This document shows, in pieces, positions 34,731-44,202 of a DNA stretch of 64,000 nt (its first letter is position 1; each line of letters starts with the position of its first letter). The notes below the pieces were generated by a model that saw nothing but the letters and a program-made list of their open reading frames with translations, did not search any database and was not told the origin of the DNA. Position numbers and translations under genes: made by a program. The stretch is from Deltaproteobacteria bacterium (GTDB taxonomy: Bacteria; Desulfobacterota; Syntrophorhabdia; Syntrophorhabdales; Syntrophorhabdaceae): NCBI GenBank assembly GCA_029777945.1, contig JAKORG010000003.1, positions 1 through 64,000 on the forward strand, read 5' to 3'.

Positions 34731-37345
34731 CATCGAATGAAATAAGAAGACTGTTTTTAGATTATTTTGCAGATAACAACCATACAATAGTCCCAAGCTC
34801 ACCCCTTGTGCCAGAAAAAGACCCTACCCTTCTTTTTGTAAATGCAGGAATGGTGCAGTTTAAAAACATCTTTCTCGGTATTGAAAAAAGGGATTATATA
34901 AGGGCAACATCGTGCCAGAAATGTGTAAGGGCAGGAGGTAAGCATAATGACCTCGATAATGTAGGGAAAACATTAAGGCATCATACCTTCTTTGAGATGC
35001 TCGGCAATTTTTCTTTCGGTGACTACTTCAAAAAAGAGGCCATTGCATATGCATGGCGATTCTTGAGGGATGTCTTAAATCTTGATGAGAAAAGACTATG
35101 GATAACAATTTACAAGGATGATGAAGATGCTGCCATGATCTGGAGGCAGGTTGGGGTAAAAGAGGAAAGGATCATAAGGCTTGGTGAAAAGGACAATTTC
35201 TGGTCTATGGGAGATGAGGGGCCATGTGGTCCATGTTCTGAGATTGTTTACGACTTGGGTGTGACAGTGGGATGTAAAAGGCCCAACTGTATGGTAGGAT
35301 GTGATTGCGACAGATTTCTCGAGATATGGAATCTTGTCTTTATGGAATTTGAAAGACAAAAAGACGGGACAATGAAGAGATTACCAAGACCGTCTATAGA
35401 TACAGGTATGGGGCTTGAAAGGATTGCATCGGTATTACAGAAAAAAGTGGGCAATTATGAAACAGACCTTTTTGTCCCTATACTAAAAAGAATAGAGGAC
35501 ATATCTGGCCTTACCTACGGTGAAGTGGAAAAGACAGACATTGCCATGAGGGTCATTGCAGACCATGTGAGGAGTGCCACATTTATTATAAACGATGGAG
35601 TGTTGCCCTCGAAAGAAGGAAGGGGATATGTCTTAAGAAGAATAATAAGAAGGGCATTGAGATACGGTAAAAAGATAGGTATAGAAAAGGAGTTTTTGCA
35701 CACCTTATCCAGTGTTGTTGTGGACATAATGGAAGATGCGTATCCTGAGATAAAACAGAATCATGCCTTTATCGTGAGGGTGCTTAAGGGTGAAGAGGAG
35801 AGGTTCCTTGAAACCTTAAATATAGGCATGAGATTATACGAAGAGATTGCCGAGGATTTAAAATCAAAGGGTTTAAATACCATTCCCGGCAGTTTAATCT
35901 ATAAACTTTACGATACCTATGGATTTCCAGTGGATATTACGAGGGAAATGGCTGAAGATGACGGTTTATCCCTTGATATGGCAGGTTTTGAAGAAGAATT
36001 AAAGGCACAGAAAGAAAGGTCAAGGATTGCTTCTAAGATAAAAGGTGATGAATTAGAAATAGGGCATATAGAGGCCTTGAAGGCTGATTTAAAAAATAGA
36101 TTCGTTGGTTACGAAAGGCTTTATTCTACAGGGAAGGTCCTTGCAATTATAATTAAAGACCAATCTGTAGAGGCCTTAGGTGAAAATGAAGTGGCCGAAT
36201 TGTTTTTCGACACTACACCTTTTTATGCAGAAAGCGGTGGTCAGGTTGAGGATGTAGGGCTTATAAAAACAAAAGGTGGGGAGGCCCTGGTTATTGCTGT
36301 AAAAAAGGTAAGACAGGACCTTTTTGCCCATAAAGTGAAAGTTATAAAAGGTGAGATTAAAATAGGAGACACAGGGGAATTATATGTGGATGTTGAAAAA
36401 AGAAAGGCAGTATCGAGGAATCATACGGCAACCCACTTACTCCATTATGCATTGAGAACTGTACTGGGTGACCATGTAAAACAAGCTGGCTCCCTTGTAG
36501 AGGGAGAGAGATTTAGATTCGATTTTACCCATTTTCAGGGTCTTAGCGAGGCTGAACTGGCAAGAGTAGAGGATATAGTTAATGAAAAAATACTCGATTG
36601 TATTGATGTTAAAATAGAGGAAAAGACAAGGGAAGATGCCATAAAGGAAGGTGCCATAGCCCTTTTTGAGGAAAAATATGGTGAAATGGTAAGGGTTGTG
36701 AAGATAGGCGATTTCAGCGCCGAACTATGCGGTGGAACGCATGTGAGAAATACAGGAGAGATTGGTAGTTTTTATATCATAGGTGAGTCGTCCCTTGCAG
36801 CAGGTGTAAGAAGGATAGAGGCGGTTACAGGTAAGGGTTCAATAAATTTTAAGAGAAGGATAGAGGGCATTTTAAAGAACTTATCAAAACAGACGAATAC
36901 AGAGATAGCAAGGCTCGAGGATAAGATAACGGGTTATATAGAGGAATTGAAAGAAAAGGAAAAAACAATAGAGAGATTAAAAACTGAGATTATATCGTAT
37001 AAAATAGAAGATGCCATAAAATCGGTCCATGAAAAGGACGGTATAAAGATAGTTACCTTGTTTTTGGAAAACGCAACAATAGATGACTTAAGAAAGGCAA
37101 CGGACATTGTAAGGAGTAAGGAAGACAGATCCATAGTTGCCGCAGGTTCAAAGGATGAGTTAAAGGGCACTGTTATCGTTGCCGTCAGTAAAGGCCTGCA
37201 GAACCAGTATAACGCAGGAAAACTTTTAAAAACCCTGGCTGAGAGATTCCACGGAAAAGGGGGAGGTGGGCCTAATATTGCCCAGGGAGGGCTACCGCCT
37301 GAAAATATAAAACATGCATTAAAAGATTTTTATAAGATTATTTAA
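34727..37345 (+). CDS. alaS: Alanyl-tRNA synthetase
   Basis: AlaS charges tRNA-Ala and edits mis-acylated Ser and Gly. The 872-residue protein has the class II catalytic core at the start (FFADNNH-type opening, [48 protein letters not shown]). The editing domain has the zinc-like [12 protein letters not shown] and [15 protein letters not shown] motifs, and the C-Ala domain ends with [13 protein letters not shown]. An extra four-cysteine segment, [15 protein letters not shown], lies in the catalytic domain. It starts at GTG and overlaps recA by 4 bases. Confidence 0.97.
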   Translation: MTSNEIRRLFLDYFADNNHTIVPSSPLVPEKDPTLLFVNAGMVQFKNIFLGIEKRDYIRATSCQKCVRAGGKHNDLDNVGKTLRHHTFFEMLGNFSFGDYFKKEAIAYAWRFLRDVLNLDEKRLWITIYKDDEDAAMIWRQVGVKEERIIRLGEKDNFWSMGDEGPCGPCSEIVYDLGVTVGCKRPNCMVGCDCDRFLEIWNLVFMEFERQKDGTMKRLPRPSIDTGMGLERIASVLQKKVGNYETDLFVPILKRIEDISGLTYGEVEKTDIAMRVIADHVRSATFIINDGVLPSKEGRGYVLRRIIRRALRYGKKIGIEKEFLHTLSSVVVDIMEDAYPEIKQNHAFIVRVLKGEEERFLETLNIGMRLYEEIAEDLKSKGLNTIPGSLIYKLYDTYGFPVDITREMAEDDGLSLDMAGFEEELKAQKERSRIASKIKGDELEIGHIEALKADLKNRFVGYERLYSTGKVLAIIIKDQSVEALGENEVAELFFDTTPFYAESGGQVEDVGLIKTKGGEALVIAVKKVRQDLFAHKVKVIKGEIKIGDTGELYVDVEKRKAVSRNHTATHLLHYALRTVLGDHVKQAGSLVEGERFRFDFTHFQGLSEAELARVEDIVNEKILDCIDVKIEEKTREDAIKEGAIALFEEKYGEMVRVVKIGDFSAELCGGTHVRNTGEIGSFYIIGESSLAAGVRRIEAVTGKGSINFKRRIEGILKNLSKQTNTEIARLEDKITGYIEELKEKEKTIERLKTEIISYKIEDAIKSVHEKDGIKIVTLFLENATIDDLRKATDIVRSKEDRSIVAAGSKDELKGTVIVAVSKGLQNQYNAGKLLKTLAERFHGKGGGGPNIAQGGLPPENIKHALKDFYKII

Positions 37346-37362
37346 GACAAAAAGACTCTTTT

Positions 37363-38034
37363 ATGATTAGATACATTGAAACAATAAAAAATGTAAGCCT
37401 CTTTAATATATTAAGCGATGATGAATTAAAGCTTGTAGCAAAGATTGCCATCATAAAACACATCCCAAAGGGTTATACGGTCTTTCAGGAAGGGGAAAGG
37501 GGTGATGCCCTGTATATAATAGTAAAGGGAAAGGTAAAGGTATCCCTTTACGATGATGAAGGCAGGGAATATATACTCGATTTTATAGGAAAGGATGGGT
37601 TTTTTGGCGAACTATCCCTCCTTGATGATTTACCCCGCTCTGCAAATATTATAACAACCGAAGAATGCGAATTTCTCGTGTTAAAGAGGGATAATTTTTT
37701 AAAACTGCTTATGGAAAATCCAGAAATTACTATCAATATCTTGAAGGTCATGGCAAAGAGGTTAAGGGCAGCAGATGAAAGAATAAAAGGCCTTGCATTT
37801 TTTAGTGTGGAAGGGAGGGTATTAAAGTATCTAATCGATATAGGAGAGCGAACGGGAATCAAGATAAAAAACCATATAATTATAGAGAATGGGCCAACAC
37901 AAATTGAGATAGCAAGCTCTTGTGGCTGCTCAAGAGAGACTGTTTCAAGGATGATTAAGAATCTATCAAAAAAAGGAATACTTACTGTTAGAAAAAGGCA
38001 CTATACCCTATACACAGGCCACCTTACATTCTGA
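37363..38034 (+). CDS. Crp/Fnr-family transcriptional regulator
   Basis: This is a cyclic-nucleotide-binding-fold activator/repressor. The 223 residues have an N-terminal cupin domain (about 1-130) with GDALYIIVKGKVKVSLYD and FFGELSLLDDLPRSANI, which preserves the glycine, glutamate and arginine of the cAMP pocket (GELSLLDDLPRSA). The dimerisation helix follows, then a C-terminal winged helix (IEIASSCGCSRETVSRMIKNL). No N-terminal Fe-S cysteine cluster is present, so it is not a classical FNR. It lies 17 bases after alaS. Its regulon is unknown. Confidence 0.92.
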   Translation: MIRYIETIKNVSLFNILSDDELKLVAKIAIIKHIPKGYTVFQEGERGDALYIIVKGKVKVSLYDDEGREYILDFIGKDGFFGELSLLDDLPRSANIITTEECEFLVLKRDNFLKLLMENPEITINILKVMAKRLRAADERIKGLAFFSVEGRVLKYLIDIGERTGIKIKNHIIIENGPTQIEIASSCGCSRETVSRMIKNLSKKGILTVRKRHYTLYTGHLTF

Positions 38035-38074
38035 TTCAGACTTTTAAATAAATATCAAAGGAAATAGCAATCAA

Positions 38075-38836
38075 ATGGGACACAGAAAAAGATATTCCAC
38101 CATATTTAAATTTCTTATTATATCTATTTTTTTCTCTATAATTGCATGGTCAGGATATTATCTCATACTTTTTGATGTCTCATACTTGAAAACTAAAAAT
38201 CCTGAAAAGACATCCTTTATGGAGTACAGGGAAAAACAATGGAAAAGACAGGGCAGAAAGGTAAACGTAGAAAAAAGATGGGTCCCCATATCAGCCATAT
38301 CACCTTATCTTGTAAAGGCAGTAATCATTGCAGAAGATGACAAGTTCTGGTCACATAAGGGTTTTGATTTTGAGGCCATCCAAAAGGCTATTGAAAAGGA
38401 CATAAAAGAGGGAAGGCTTAAATTTGGTGGCAGCACAATAACCCAGCAGCTTGCAAAGAATCTCTTCTTAACACCAACAAAAAATCCCATAAGAAAGATA
38501 AAGGAGGCAATAATCACATGGAAGCTTGAAAAGACCCTATCAAAAAAGAGGATACTCGAATTGTATCTTAATGTGGCAGAATGGGGTGTGGGCATATTTG
38601 GTGCTGAGGCGGCATCAATAAGGCACTATGGTAAGGCCTCTTTAGACCTTGATCCTATGGAGGCAGCAAGACTTGCTGCAGTCCTGCCAAATCCCATTAA
38701 GTATCGCATAGACGGAAAATCGAGGTATGTTGAAAAAAGGGCGCAGATAATATACGAGATCATGGTTAAAAGGGGTATCGTTGTCCCTGAATACGAGGAT
38801 GTTATAAAAGACAAGTCAGAAACAAATGACCTATGA
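38075..38836 (+). CDS. mtgA: Monofunctional peptidoglycan glycosyltransferase
   Basis: This GT51 enzyme polymerises lipid II into glycan strands on the outer face of the inner membrane. The 253 residues begin with a membrane anchor (about 10-30). The catalytic motifs follow: AEDDKFWSHKGFD with the essential glutamate, GGSTITQQLAKNLFL, RKIKEAIITWKLEKTLSKKRILELYLN and AEWGVGIFGAEAAS. No transpeptidase domain follows, which defines MtgA. It stands 40 bases after the Crp/Fnr gene and before a gene-free spacer. Confidence 0.95.
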   Translation: MGHRKRYSTIFKFLIISIFFSIIAWSGYYLILFDVSYLKTKNPEKTSFMEYREKQWKRQGRKVNVEKRWVPISAISPYLVKAVIIAEDDKFWSHKGFDFEAIQKAIEKDIKEGRLKFGGSTITQQLAKNLFLTPTKNPIRKIKEAIITWKLEKTLSKKRILELYLNVAEWGVGIFGAEAASIRHYGKASLDLDPMEAARLAAVLPNPIKYRIDGKSRYVEKRAQIIYEIMVKRGIVVPEYEDVIKDKSETNDL

Positions 38837-38988
38837 TGAATTTAATACCCTAATAACGGGGATGTCTTAAATGGATGTGATTCCAAAGCCAGTATTCATT
38901 AGTGAGTTTAAGGAAGAATCAGTAAAGATGAATATATAAGATGAATTATCCATTTAAAAGGAAGTGGGCAATCAAAAACATTACCAAT

Positions 38989-39018
38989 GAAATAAACGAG
39001 ATAAACAAGATAGACCAG
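38989..39018. repeat. Degenerate ATAAACGAG-type repeat, left cluster
   Basis: This cluster has two imperfect units, ATAAACGAG and ATAAACAAG, followed by ATAGACC. The same AAATAGACC-like words recur in the right cluster, which suggests both derive from one repetitive element. It lies in non-coding sequence left of a gene remnant. Confidence 0.5.
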
Positions 39019-39073
39019 AAAATCTATAGTTTAATGTTCAATGTTCTATGTTCAAAGTTAAAAATCATAAATC

Positions 39074-39177
39074 ATGAAAATAGATAAATTTGAAGATAGT
39101 AAAGCAAGGAACTTTTCAGCACCCTTTATGAACATGCAGAAAAAATTAAGCGTCAATTATCAAATTTTATTAAATAA
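39074..39177 (+). pseudogene. Remnant of a four-helix-bundle (S23/IVP-like, TIGR02436-type) gene
   Basis: Two short pieces resemble opposite ends of the small four-helix-bundle proteins common in this kind of genome. From the ATG at 39074 the frame reads MKIDKFEDSKARNF, like the usual MKIxxFEDIxAWxxAR start. In another frame, 39124-39177 reads LYEHAEKIKRQLSNFIK and stop, like the usual C-terminal helix. The 120-residue middle is missing, so it is an internally deleted, frameshifted relic. The call rests on remembered family ends only and is tentative. Confidence 0.45.
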
Positions 39178-39198
39178 TATTCTAATTCAACCCTAAAA

Positions 39199-39290
39199 CG
39201 CTCTTAACGCAACAAACGCTATAAACGCCATAAACGAGATAAATGGAACAGACTAAATAGACCGAATAAACGAGACAAACGAGATAAACG
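39199..39290. repeat. Degenerate ATAAACG-type repeat, right cluster
   Basis: A run of imperfect units is seen: TTAACGCAAC, AAACGCTAT, AAACGCCAT, AAACGAGAT, AAATAGACCGA, ATAAACGAGAC, AAACGAGAT, AAACGG. Unit length is about 9-10 bases with the core AAACGAGAT. Irregular spacing and the short unit exclude CRISPR. It may be a decayed simple-sequence array or the end of a small mobile repeat. Confidence 0.6.
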
Positions 39291-39364
39291 GAATTGGGTA
39301 TATTGAAATTAAGATAAAAAGGTTTTAAAAACTCTTTTTAATTCATATATTTTGCTATATAATT

Positions 39365-40048
39365 ATGAATATGAACATCCTTCTTATAGAAGATGAGGAG
39401 AAGGTTGCTAACTTCATAAGCCTTGGATTAAAAGAAGAGGGCTATGAGGTTGATATTGCCTATGATGGAAAAAAAGGTTTAGATCTCTTAAGGGAAAATA
39501 CATACAATTTGATACTCCTTGATTTAATGATACCTGAGATAGATGGATTGGAGCTATTAAAAACGATAAGGTCATGGGGTCTGGATACCCCTGTCCTGAT
39601 AATTACGGCAAAAAACACCAAAGAAGATGTGGTAAAGGGGCTTGATACAGGTAGTGACGATTATCTTACTAAACCTTTTTCTTTTGAAGAGCTCCTTGCC
39701 AGGATAAGGGCGCTTTTAAGAAGGATAAAAAAACAGGGTGTAGATATATTAAATTATAAAGAGTTGACCCTTAACCCTTATACGAGAAAATTAAAAACCC
39801 CTAAAGGCGAAATAGACTTAACAGAAAAGGAATTTATGATTTTGGAACTTATGATAAGAAACAGAGAAAAGGTCCTTTCAAGAAAGGATATTGCCGAATA
39901 TGTATGGCATAATATACAAGATACTACAAACATTGTGGATGTTTATGTAAACTTTTTAAGGAAAAAAATCGAACCTCTTTTAGAGAAAAGATACATACAT
40001 ACCGTAAGGGGTATGGGATATATATTTAAAGAAGATGAAAATGTTTAG
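39365..40048 (+). CDS. OmpR-family response regulator
   Basis: This is a two-component transcription factor. The receiver domain (residues 1-118) has the acidic pair in IEDEEK, the phospho-acceptor aspartate in LILLDLMIPEIDG, the threonine region LIITAKN, and the lysine in YLTKPFSFEELLARI. The winged-helix effector domain (about 130-225) has LTEKEFMILELMIRN and the recognition segment TNIVDVYVNFLRKKIE, ending VRGMGYIF. It overlaps the histidine kinase start by 14 bases. With htrA downstream, control of envelope stress is likely (inference). Confidence 0.95.
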   Translation: MNMNILLIEDEEKVANFISLGLKEEGYEVDIAYDGKKGLDLLRENTYNLILLDLMIPEIDGLELLKTIRSWGLDTPVLIITAKNTKEDVVKGLDTGSDDYLTKPFSFEELLARIRALLRRIKKQGVDILNYKELTLNPYTRKLKTPKGEIDLTEKEFMILELMIRNREKVLSRKDIAEYVWHNIQDTTNIVDVYVNFLRKKIEPLLEKRYIHTVRGMGYIFKEDENV

Positions 40049-41453
40049 TCTTCCCATTAAATGGAAGCTTACCCTCTGGTATAGCTTAATACTTGCCTTG
40101 ATTTTGATTGCATTTTCTTCCGGCGTGTATATATATTTCAGAAACAGTCTCCAGAAAAGTATAGACACAAAGATAAAATCAATAGCAGATGTTCTTTCTA
40201 CTTCTATGGTGGAAACCCACGGCATCAATGTATTTAGTAATTTCGAGAGATACTTAGAAAATGTTCTGGGAAAGAAGCCAAAGGGAAAATTTATCCAGAT
40301 AATGGATAGCTCAGGCAAGATTGGGGCCAAGATGAGCGACATAGAGGCAGAGACGATACCCACAAGCTTCTCTGCCCTTGAAAAGGCACTAAAAGGAGAG
40401 GTTGTTTACGAAACCATAGAATCTCCTTCAAAGCAGAGGATAAGGACTGTTATAGTGCCTATAATGGAAAAAGAAAGGTATAAGATTACAAGTATTGTTC
40501 AGGTGGGAACTTCCCTTGAAGACTTTGATGAAACCCTAAGAAGGCTTTTGCTCATATTTTTAATAAGTATACCTACTTCCATTGCAATAACAACAGTGAG
40601 CGGTTATTTTCTTGCAAGAAAGGCACTAAAGCCAGTGGATAAGATAAGGAGGACGGCTATTAAGATCTCGTCGAGCAATCTTGATGAGAGAATCGACGTA
40701 GGCGATAAAAGGGATGAGCTTGGCCGTTTAGCAACTACCTTCAACGATATGATAGAGAGATTAAAAGAGTCTTTTCAAAGGATAAACCAGTTCAGTATTG
40801 ACGTATCCCATGAGCTGAAAACACCCCTTACTATTTTAAAAGGCGAGACAGAGGTGGCACTGAGAAAGGATAGGGATATAGAGGAATATAAAAAGATACT
40901 AAAAAGCAATTTAGAAGAAATAGACAGGATGACGAAAATAATAGATGACCTTTTGCTTCTGTCAAAGGCAGAGTCTGATAATATTGTGATAAATCAAGAA
41001 GACATCCCGATAAAAGATTTACTTGTGGATATATGTATGAGCATGGAGGTGTTTGCAAAACAAAAAGGTGTGGAGCTTGTGCTCGGAAACATTGACGAGG
41101 CAAATCTAAGGGGTGATGAATTAAAGATAAGGAGAATGTTTTCGAATATTATCGAAAATGGCATCAAGTATACCCCGAAGGGCGGTATGGTAGAGGTTTA
41201 TTCTTCTTTAAATGATGGTTATATTAATGTATACATCAAGGATAATGGTATAGGCATACCAGAAAGCGATATAAAGTTTATTTTTGATAGATTTTACAGA
41301 GGGGACAAATCAAGAAGAAGGGAGACAGGAAGCGGACTCGGATTATCTATTAGCAAATGGATAACAGAGGCCCATAAAGGCACCATAGAGGTGAAAAGTG
41401 TTCCATCACAGGGAAGCACATTTATAGTGAAATTACCTTTAAAAAATGAATAA
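40035..41453 (+). CDS. Membrane sensor histidine kinase
   Basis: This is the cognate kinase of the upstream regulator. The 472 residues have a first membrane helix (about 12-32), a periplasmic sensor region (about 33-165), a second helix (about 170-192), a HAMP domain, the HisKA dimerisation domain with phospho-His in DVSHELKTPLTILKGE, and a HATPase domain (NIIENGIKYTPKGG, DNGIGIPESD, ETGSGLGLSI). Its start lies inside the regulator gene, and htrA follows after 23 bases. The layout resembles Cpx/Cus-type sensors. Confidence 0.95.
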   Translation: MKMFSLPIKWKLTLWYSLILALILIAFSSGVYIYFRNSLQKSIDTKIKSIADVLSTSMVETHGINVFSNFERYLENVLGKKPKGKFIQIMDSSGKIGAKMSDIEAETIPTSFSALEKALKGEVVYETIESPSKQRIRTVIVPIMEKERYKITSIVQVGTSLEDFDETLRRLLLIFLISIPTSIAITTVSGYFLARKALKPVDKIRRTAIKISSSNLDERIDVGDKRDELGRLATTFNDMIERLKESFQRINQFSIDVSHELKTPLTILKGETEVALRKDRDIEEYKKILKSNLEEIDRMTKIIDDLLLLSKAESDNIVINQEDIPIKDLLVDICMSMEVFAKQKGVELVLGNIDEANLRGDELKIRRMFSNIIENGIKYTPKGGMVEVYSSLNDGYINVYIKDNGIGIPESDIKFIFDRFYRGDKSRRRETGSGLGLSISKWITEAHKGTIEVKSVPSQGSTFIVKLPLKNE

Positions 41454-41476
41454 ATCAAAGGTGTAAGGAGGATATT

Positions 41477-42931
41477 GTGAAAAAGGGAAGTATTTTATTG
41501 ATACTGTGTTTTACGATTGTTTTGATACTGGGTTTTGGATTTGTAAAGGAAAAGATTGTTACAAAGGAAACCCCTTATGAGAATATCAGACCCGTTGCAT
41601 TTGAGAAAGGGGGATTACCCAGTCTCAGTAATCTTATAAAGGCAATAAAGCCATGTGTAGTAAATATAAGCACAACGATGACCATAAAAGGGCCTGGTTT
41701 CACAGACCCCTTTACCGGTCCCTATAGTCCTTTTAGAGACTTCTTTGGTAATGATTTTTTTGAAAGGTTCTTCGGTGATTTACCAAAAAGGGAATTTAAG
41801 CAAAGAAGTCTTGGTTCAGGCTTCATAATAGATAAAGATGGCTATATCTTAACCAACAATCATGTTGTAGAAAAGGCAACCTCTATAAAGGTGAAACTCT
41901 CAGATGGTAAAGAGTATGATGCAAAGGTAATCGGTAAGGATGCAAAAACAGACATTGCCCTTATAAAGATTAATGCAAGGCACGATTTGCCTGTGGCAAA
42001 ACTCGGTGATTCGGATAAGCTTGAAGTTGGAGACTGGGTTATTGCCATAGGAAATCCCTTTGGACTTGAGCATACAGTTACTGCAGGTATAGTAAGTGCA
42101 AAAGGAAGGGTTATAGGTGCAGGACCATACGATGATTTCATCCAGACCGATGCATCAATTAATCCTGGAAACAGTGGTGGCCCATTATTTAATATAAACG
42201 GTGAAGTAATTGGCATAAATACGGCAATTGTAGCAACAGGTCAGGGAATAGGCTTTGCAATCCCAATAAATATGGCAAAGGATATGCTTCAATCCTTAAA
42301 GACAAAGGGTAAGGTGGTGAGGGGTTCTTTAGGTGTGCGCATACAGGAGGTCACCCCTGAGATTGCAAAGAATTTCGGTTTAAAAGAGCCTCAAGGCGCC
42401 CTTGTTGCAGATGTTATAGAAGGCAGTCCAGCAGATAAGGCAGGTATAAAAAGCGGTGACATTATAGTTTCTTATAACGGGAAAGACATAAAAAATAGGG
42501 ATGCCCTTCCGAAGCTTGTAGCTGCCACTGAGATAGGGAAAAAGGTTAAGGTAGGCATAATCAGGGATGGAAAGAGGATAGATTTGGAGGTGGTTGTAGG
42601 AGAACTTCAAGACGAAACAGTTGTTGCCTCTAAAAAACCTGATGTAGAAAAAGATTTTGGTCTTATTGTCCAGAATATAACCCCTGAGATTGCAAGACAC
42701 CTTAAATTAAAAGATACAAGGGGCGTTATAGTAACTGAGGTAGAACCTAATAGTCCTGCCTATAATGCTGATATAAGGGAAGGCGATATAATTATAAAGA
42801 TCGGTAAGAAGACAATAAAAAATGTCAATGATTTTAAAGAGGCTTTAAAAAAGGCTAATATAAAAGAGGGTATTGTAATCTTCTTAAGAAGGGAGAATGT
42901 GACCTTCTATACAGTTTTGAGGGAAGAATAA
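41477..42931 (+). CDS. Periplasmic serine protease, DegP/HtrA family
   Basis: This ATP-independent protease/chaperone removes misfolded periplasmic proteins. The 484 residues have an N-terminal hydrophobic signal/anchor (about 5-23). The trypsin-like domain has catalytic His129 (NNHVVEKA), Asp159 (TDIALIKI) and Ser233 (NPGNSGGPLFN). Two PDZ domains follow (about 290-375 and 395-484). The GTG start has AGGAGG at ideal spacing. Placement behind a two-component system suggests stress-inducible expression. Confidence 0.96.
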   Translation: MKKGSILLILCFTIVLILGFGFVKEKIVTKETPYENIRPVAFEKGGLPSLSNLIKAIKPCVVNISTTMTIKGPGFTDPFTGPYSPFRDFFGNDFFERFFGDLPKREFKQRSLGSGFIIDKDGYILTNNHVVEKATSIKVKLSDGKEYDAKVIGKDAKTDIALIKINARHDLPVAKLGDSDKLEVGDWVIAIGNPFGLEHTVTAGIVSAKGRVIGAGPYDDFIQTDASINPGNSGGPLFNINGEVIGINTAIVATGQGIGFAIPINMAKDMLQSLKTKGKVVRGSLGVRIQEVTPEIAKNFGLKEPQGALVADVIEGSPADKAGIKSGDIIVSYNGKDIKNRDALPKLVAATEIGKKVKVGIIRDGKRIDLEVVVGELQDETVVASKKPDVEKDFGLIVQNITPEIARHLKLKDTRGVIVTEVEPNSPAYNADIREGDIIIKIGKKTIKNVNDFKEALKKANIKEGIVIFLRRENVTFYTVLREE

Positions 42932-42971
42932 AAAAACTTTAAATAAATATTTTTATAGGTTATTATAGCTT

Positions 42972-44177
42972 ATGCCCTTATATGAATGGGAAGGCACAAC
43001 CCTTAAAGGAGTGCCGAGAAAGGGAACCCTCAAGGCAGATTCAGAAGCAACCTTGAGGGTATCCCTTCGTAAAGACGGGATAATCCTTACAAAGGCAAGA
43101 GAAAAAAAGACCACCCCAAAAGAGAAATACAACCCCAAGAAAAAAATAAAACCCATGAATATTGTTGTCTTTACAAGACAACTCTCCACCATGATAACAT
43201 CCGGTCTACCCCTTGTTCAATCCCTTGATATCCTTTCAAACCAAATGGAGGATAAAGACCTAAAAGGAATTGTGAGGGAGATAAAAGAAAAAATAGAGAC
43301 AGGCTCCAGGTTTGCAGATGCCCTAAGGGATTACCCCCAGTGTTTTGACCCCCTTTATGTTAACCTCGTAGTTGCCGGTGAAGAGGGGGGTATGCTTGAT
43401 AATGTTCTCCAGAGGCTTGCAGTCTACATGGAGAAGACAGAAAAATTAAAGAAAAAGGTAAAATCTGCCATGATTTACCCTATAAGCATTATCGTTGTTG
43501 CAATAGGTGTTGTCATGGTTTTACTAATCTTTGTTATACCTGTATTTGAGACCATGTTCAAAGATATGGGTGCCTCCCTTCCAGCACCTACCCAGATAGT
43601 GGTTAATCTTAGCAGATTTGTTAAATCAAAAATCATTTACATGATTGTTTTTGTAGGTGTTATAGTATTTGCCTTTAAAAAATACTACAGCACCATTAAT
43701 GGCAGAAGAAAAATAGATGCCATTATATTAAAATTGCCAATCTTCGGTGTCCTTGCCATAAAAGCATCTATTGCACGGGTTACGAGAACCCTTGCCACAC
43801 TTCTTTCAAGCGGCGTGCCTATCCTTGAGAGTCTTATTATAGTTGCAAAAGTAGCAGGAAATAAAATAGTGGAAGAAGCACTCATCACTGCAAGGGCAAG
43901 GATAAGCGAAGGTAGAAGTATGTCAGAACCCCTTGAAGAAAGTAAGGTTTTTCCACCTATGGTTGTCCAGATGATAGAAGTAGGGGAATCTACAGGTGCC
44001 CTCGATAATATGCTCAATAAAATAGCTGATTTTTATGAAGAAGATGTGGATAACCTTGTCTCTAACTTAATGGCAATGATGGAGCCCATGATAATGATGT
44101 TCCTTGGCGTAGTTTTAGGAGGTCTCATTATTGCAATGTATCTGCCTATATTTAAACTCGGTCAAGCAATAGGTTAA
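42972..44177 (+). CDS. Type IV pilus / type II secretion inner-membrane protein (PilC/GspF)
   Basis: This polytopic protein anchors the assembly ATPase of type IV pili or type II secretion. The 401 residues start MPLYEWEGTTLKG, typical of PilC. There are two GspF domains (about 70-195 and 275-395), each with the FTRQLSTMITSGLPL or ITRTLATLLSSGVPIL-type opening, and three membrane helices (about 170, 220 and 375). The second domain opening reads RVTRTLATLLSSGVPIL. No pilB, pilT, pilin or gsp gene is nearby, so it is an orphan in this window. It lies 40 bases after htrA. Confidence 0.93.
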   Translation: MPLYEWEGTTLKGVPRKGTLKADSEATLRVSLRKDGIILTKAREKKTTPKEKYNPKKKIKPMNIVVFTRQLSTMITSGLPLVQSLDILSNQMEDKDLKGIVREIKEKIETGSRFADALRDYPQCFDPLYVNLVVAGEEGGMLDNVLQRLAVYMEKTEKLKKKVKSAMIYPISIIVVAIGVVMVLLIFVIPVFETMFKDMGASLPAPTQIVVNLSRFVKSKIIYMIVFVGVIVFAFKKYYSTINGRRKIDAIILKLPIFGVLAIKASIARVTRTLATLLSSGVPILESLIIVAKVAGNKIVEEALITARARISEGRSMSEPLEESKVFPPMVVQMIEVGESTGALDNMLNKIADFYEEDVDNLVSNLMAMMEPMIMMFLGVVLGGLIIAMYLPIFKLGQAIG

Positions 44178-44202
44178 ATTATAAAATAGGGGGGAGGCGG
44201 AT

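Larger units (their letters stand above)
38837..39364. other. 528-base spacer with degenerate short repeats and a gene remnant
   Basis: This is the only gene-free stretch over 300 bases. It holds two clusters of ATAAACGAG-like units (38989-39018 and 39199-39290) flanking the remnant of a small four-helix-bundle gene (39074-39177), plus a near-repeat of ATGTTC around 39034-39056. No intact ORF of plausible coding quality, tRNA or transposase was seen. The last 60 bases presumably hold the promoter of the response regulator. Confidence 0.75.

Noticed and set aside
38871-38939. Possible IS3-type transposase remnant (SEFKEESVKM).
   Set aside because: The match is only a few residues in a 22-codon ORF, with no inverted repeats or other transposase motifs.
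39199-39290. CRISPR array.
   Set aside because: The units are 9-10 bases, degenerate and without unique spacers, and no cas genes are present.
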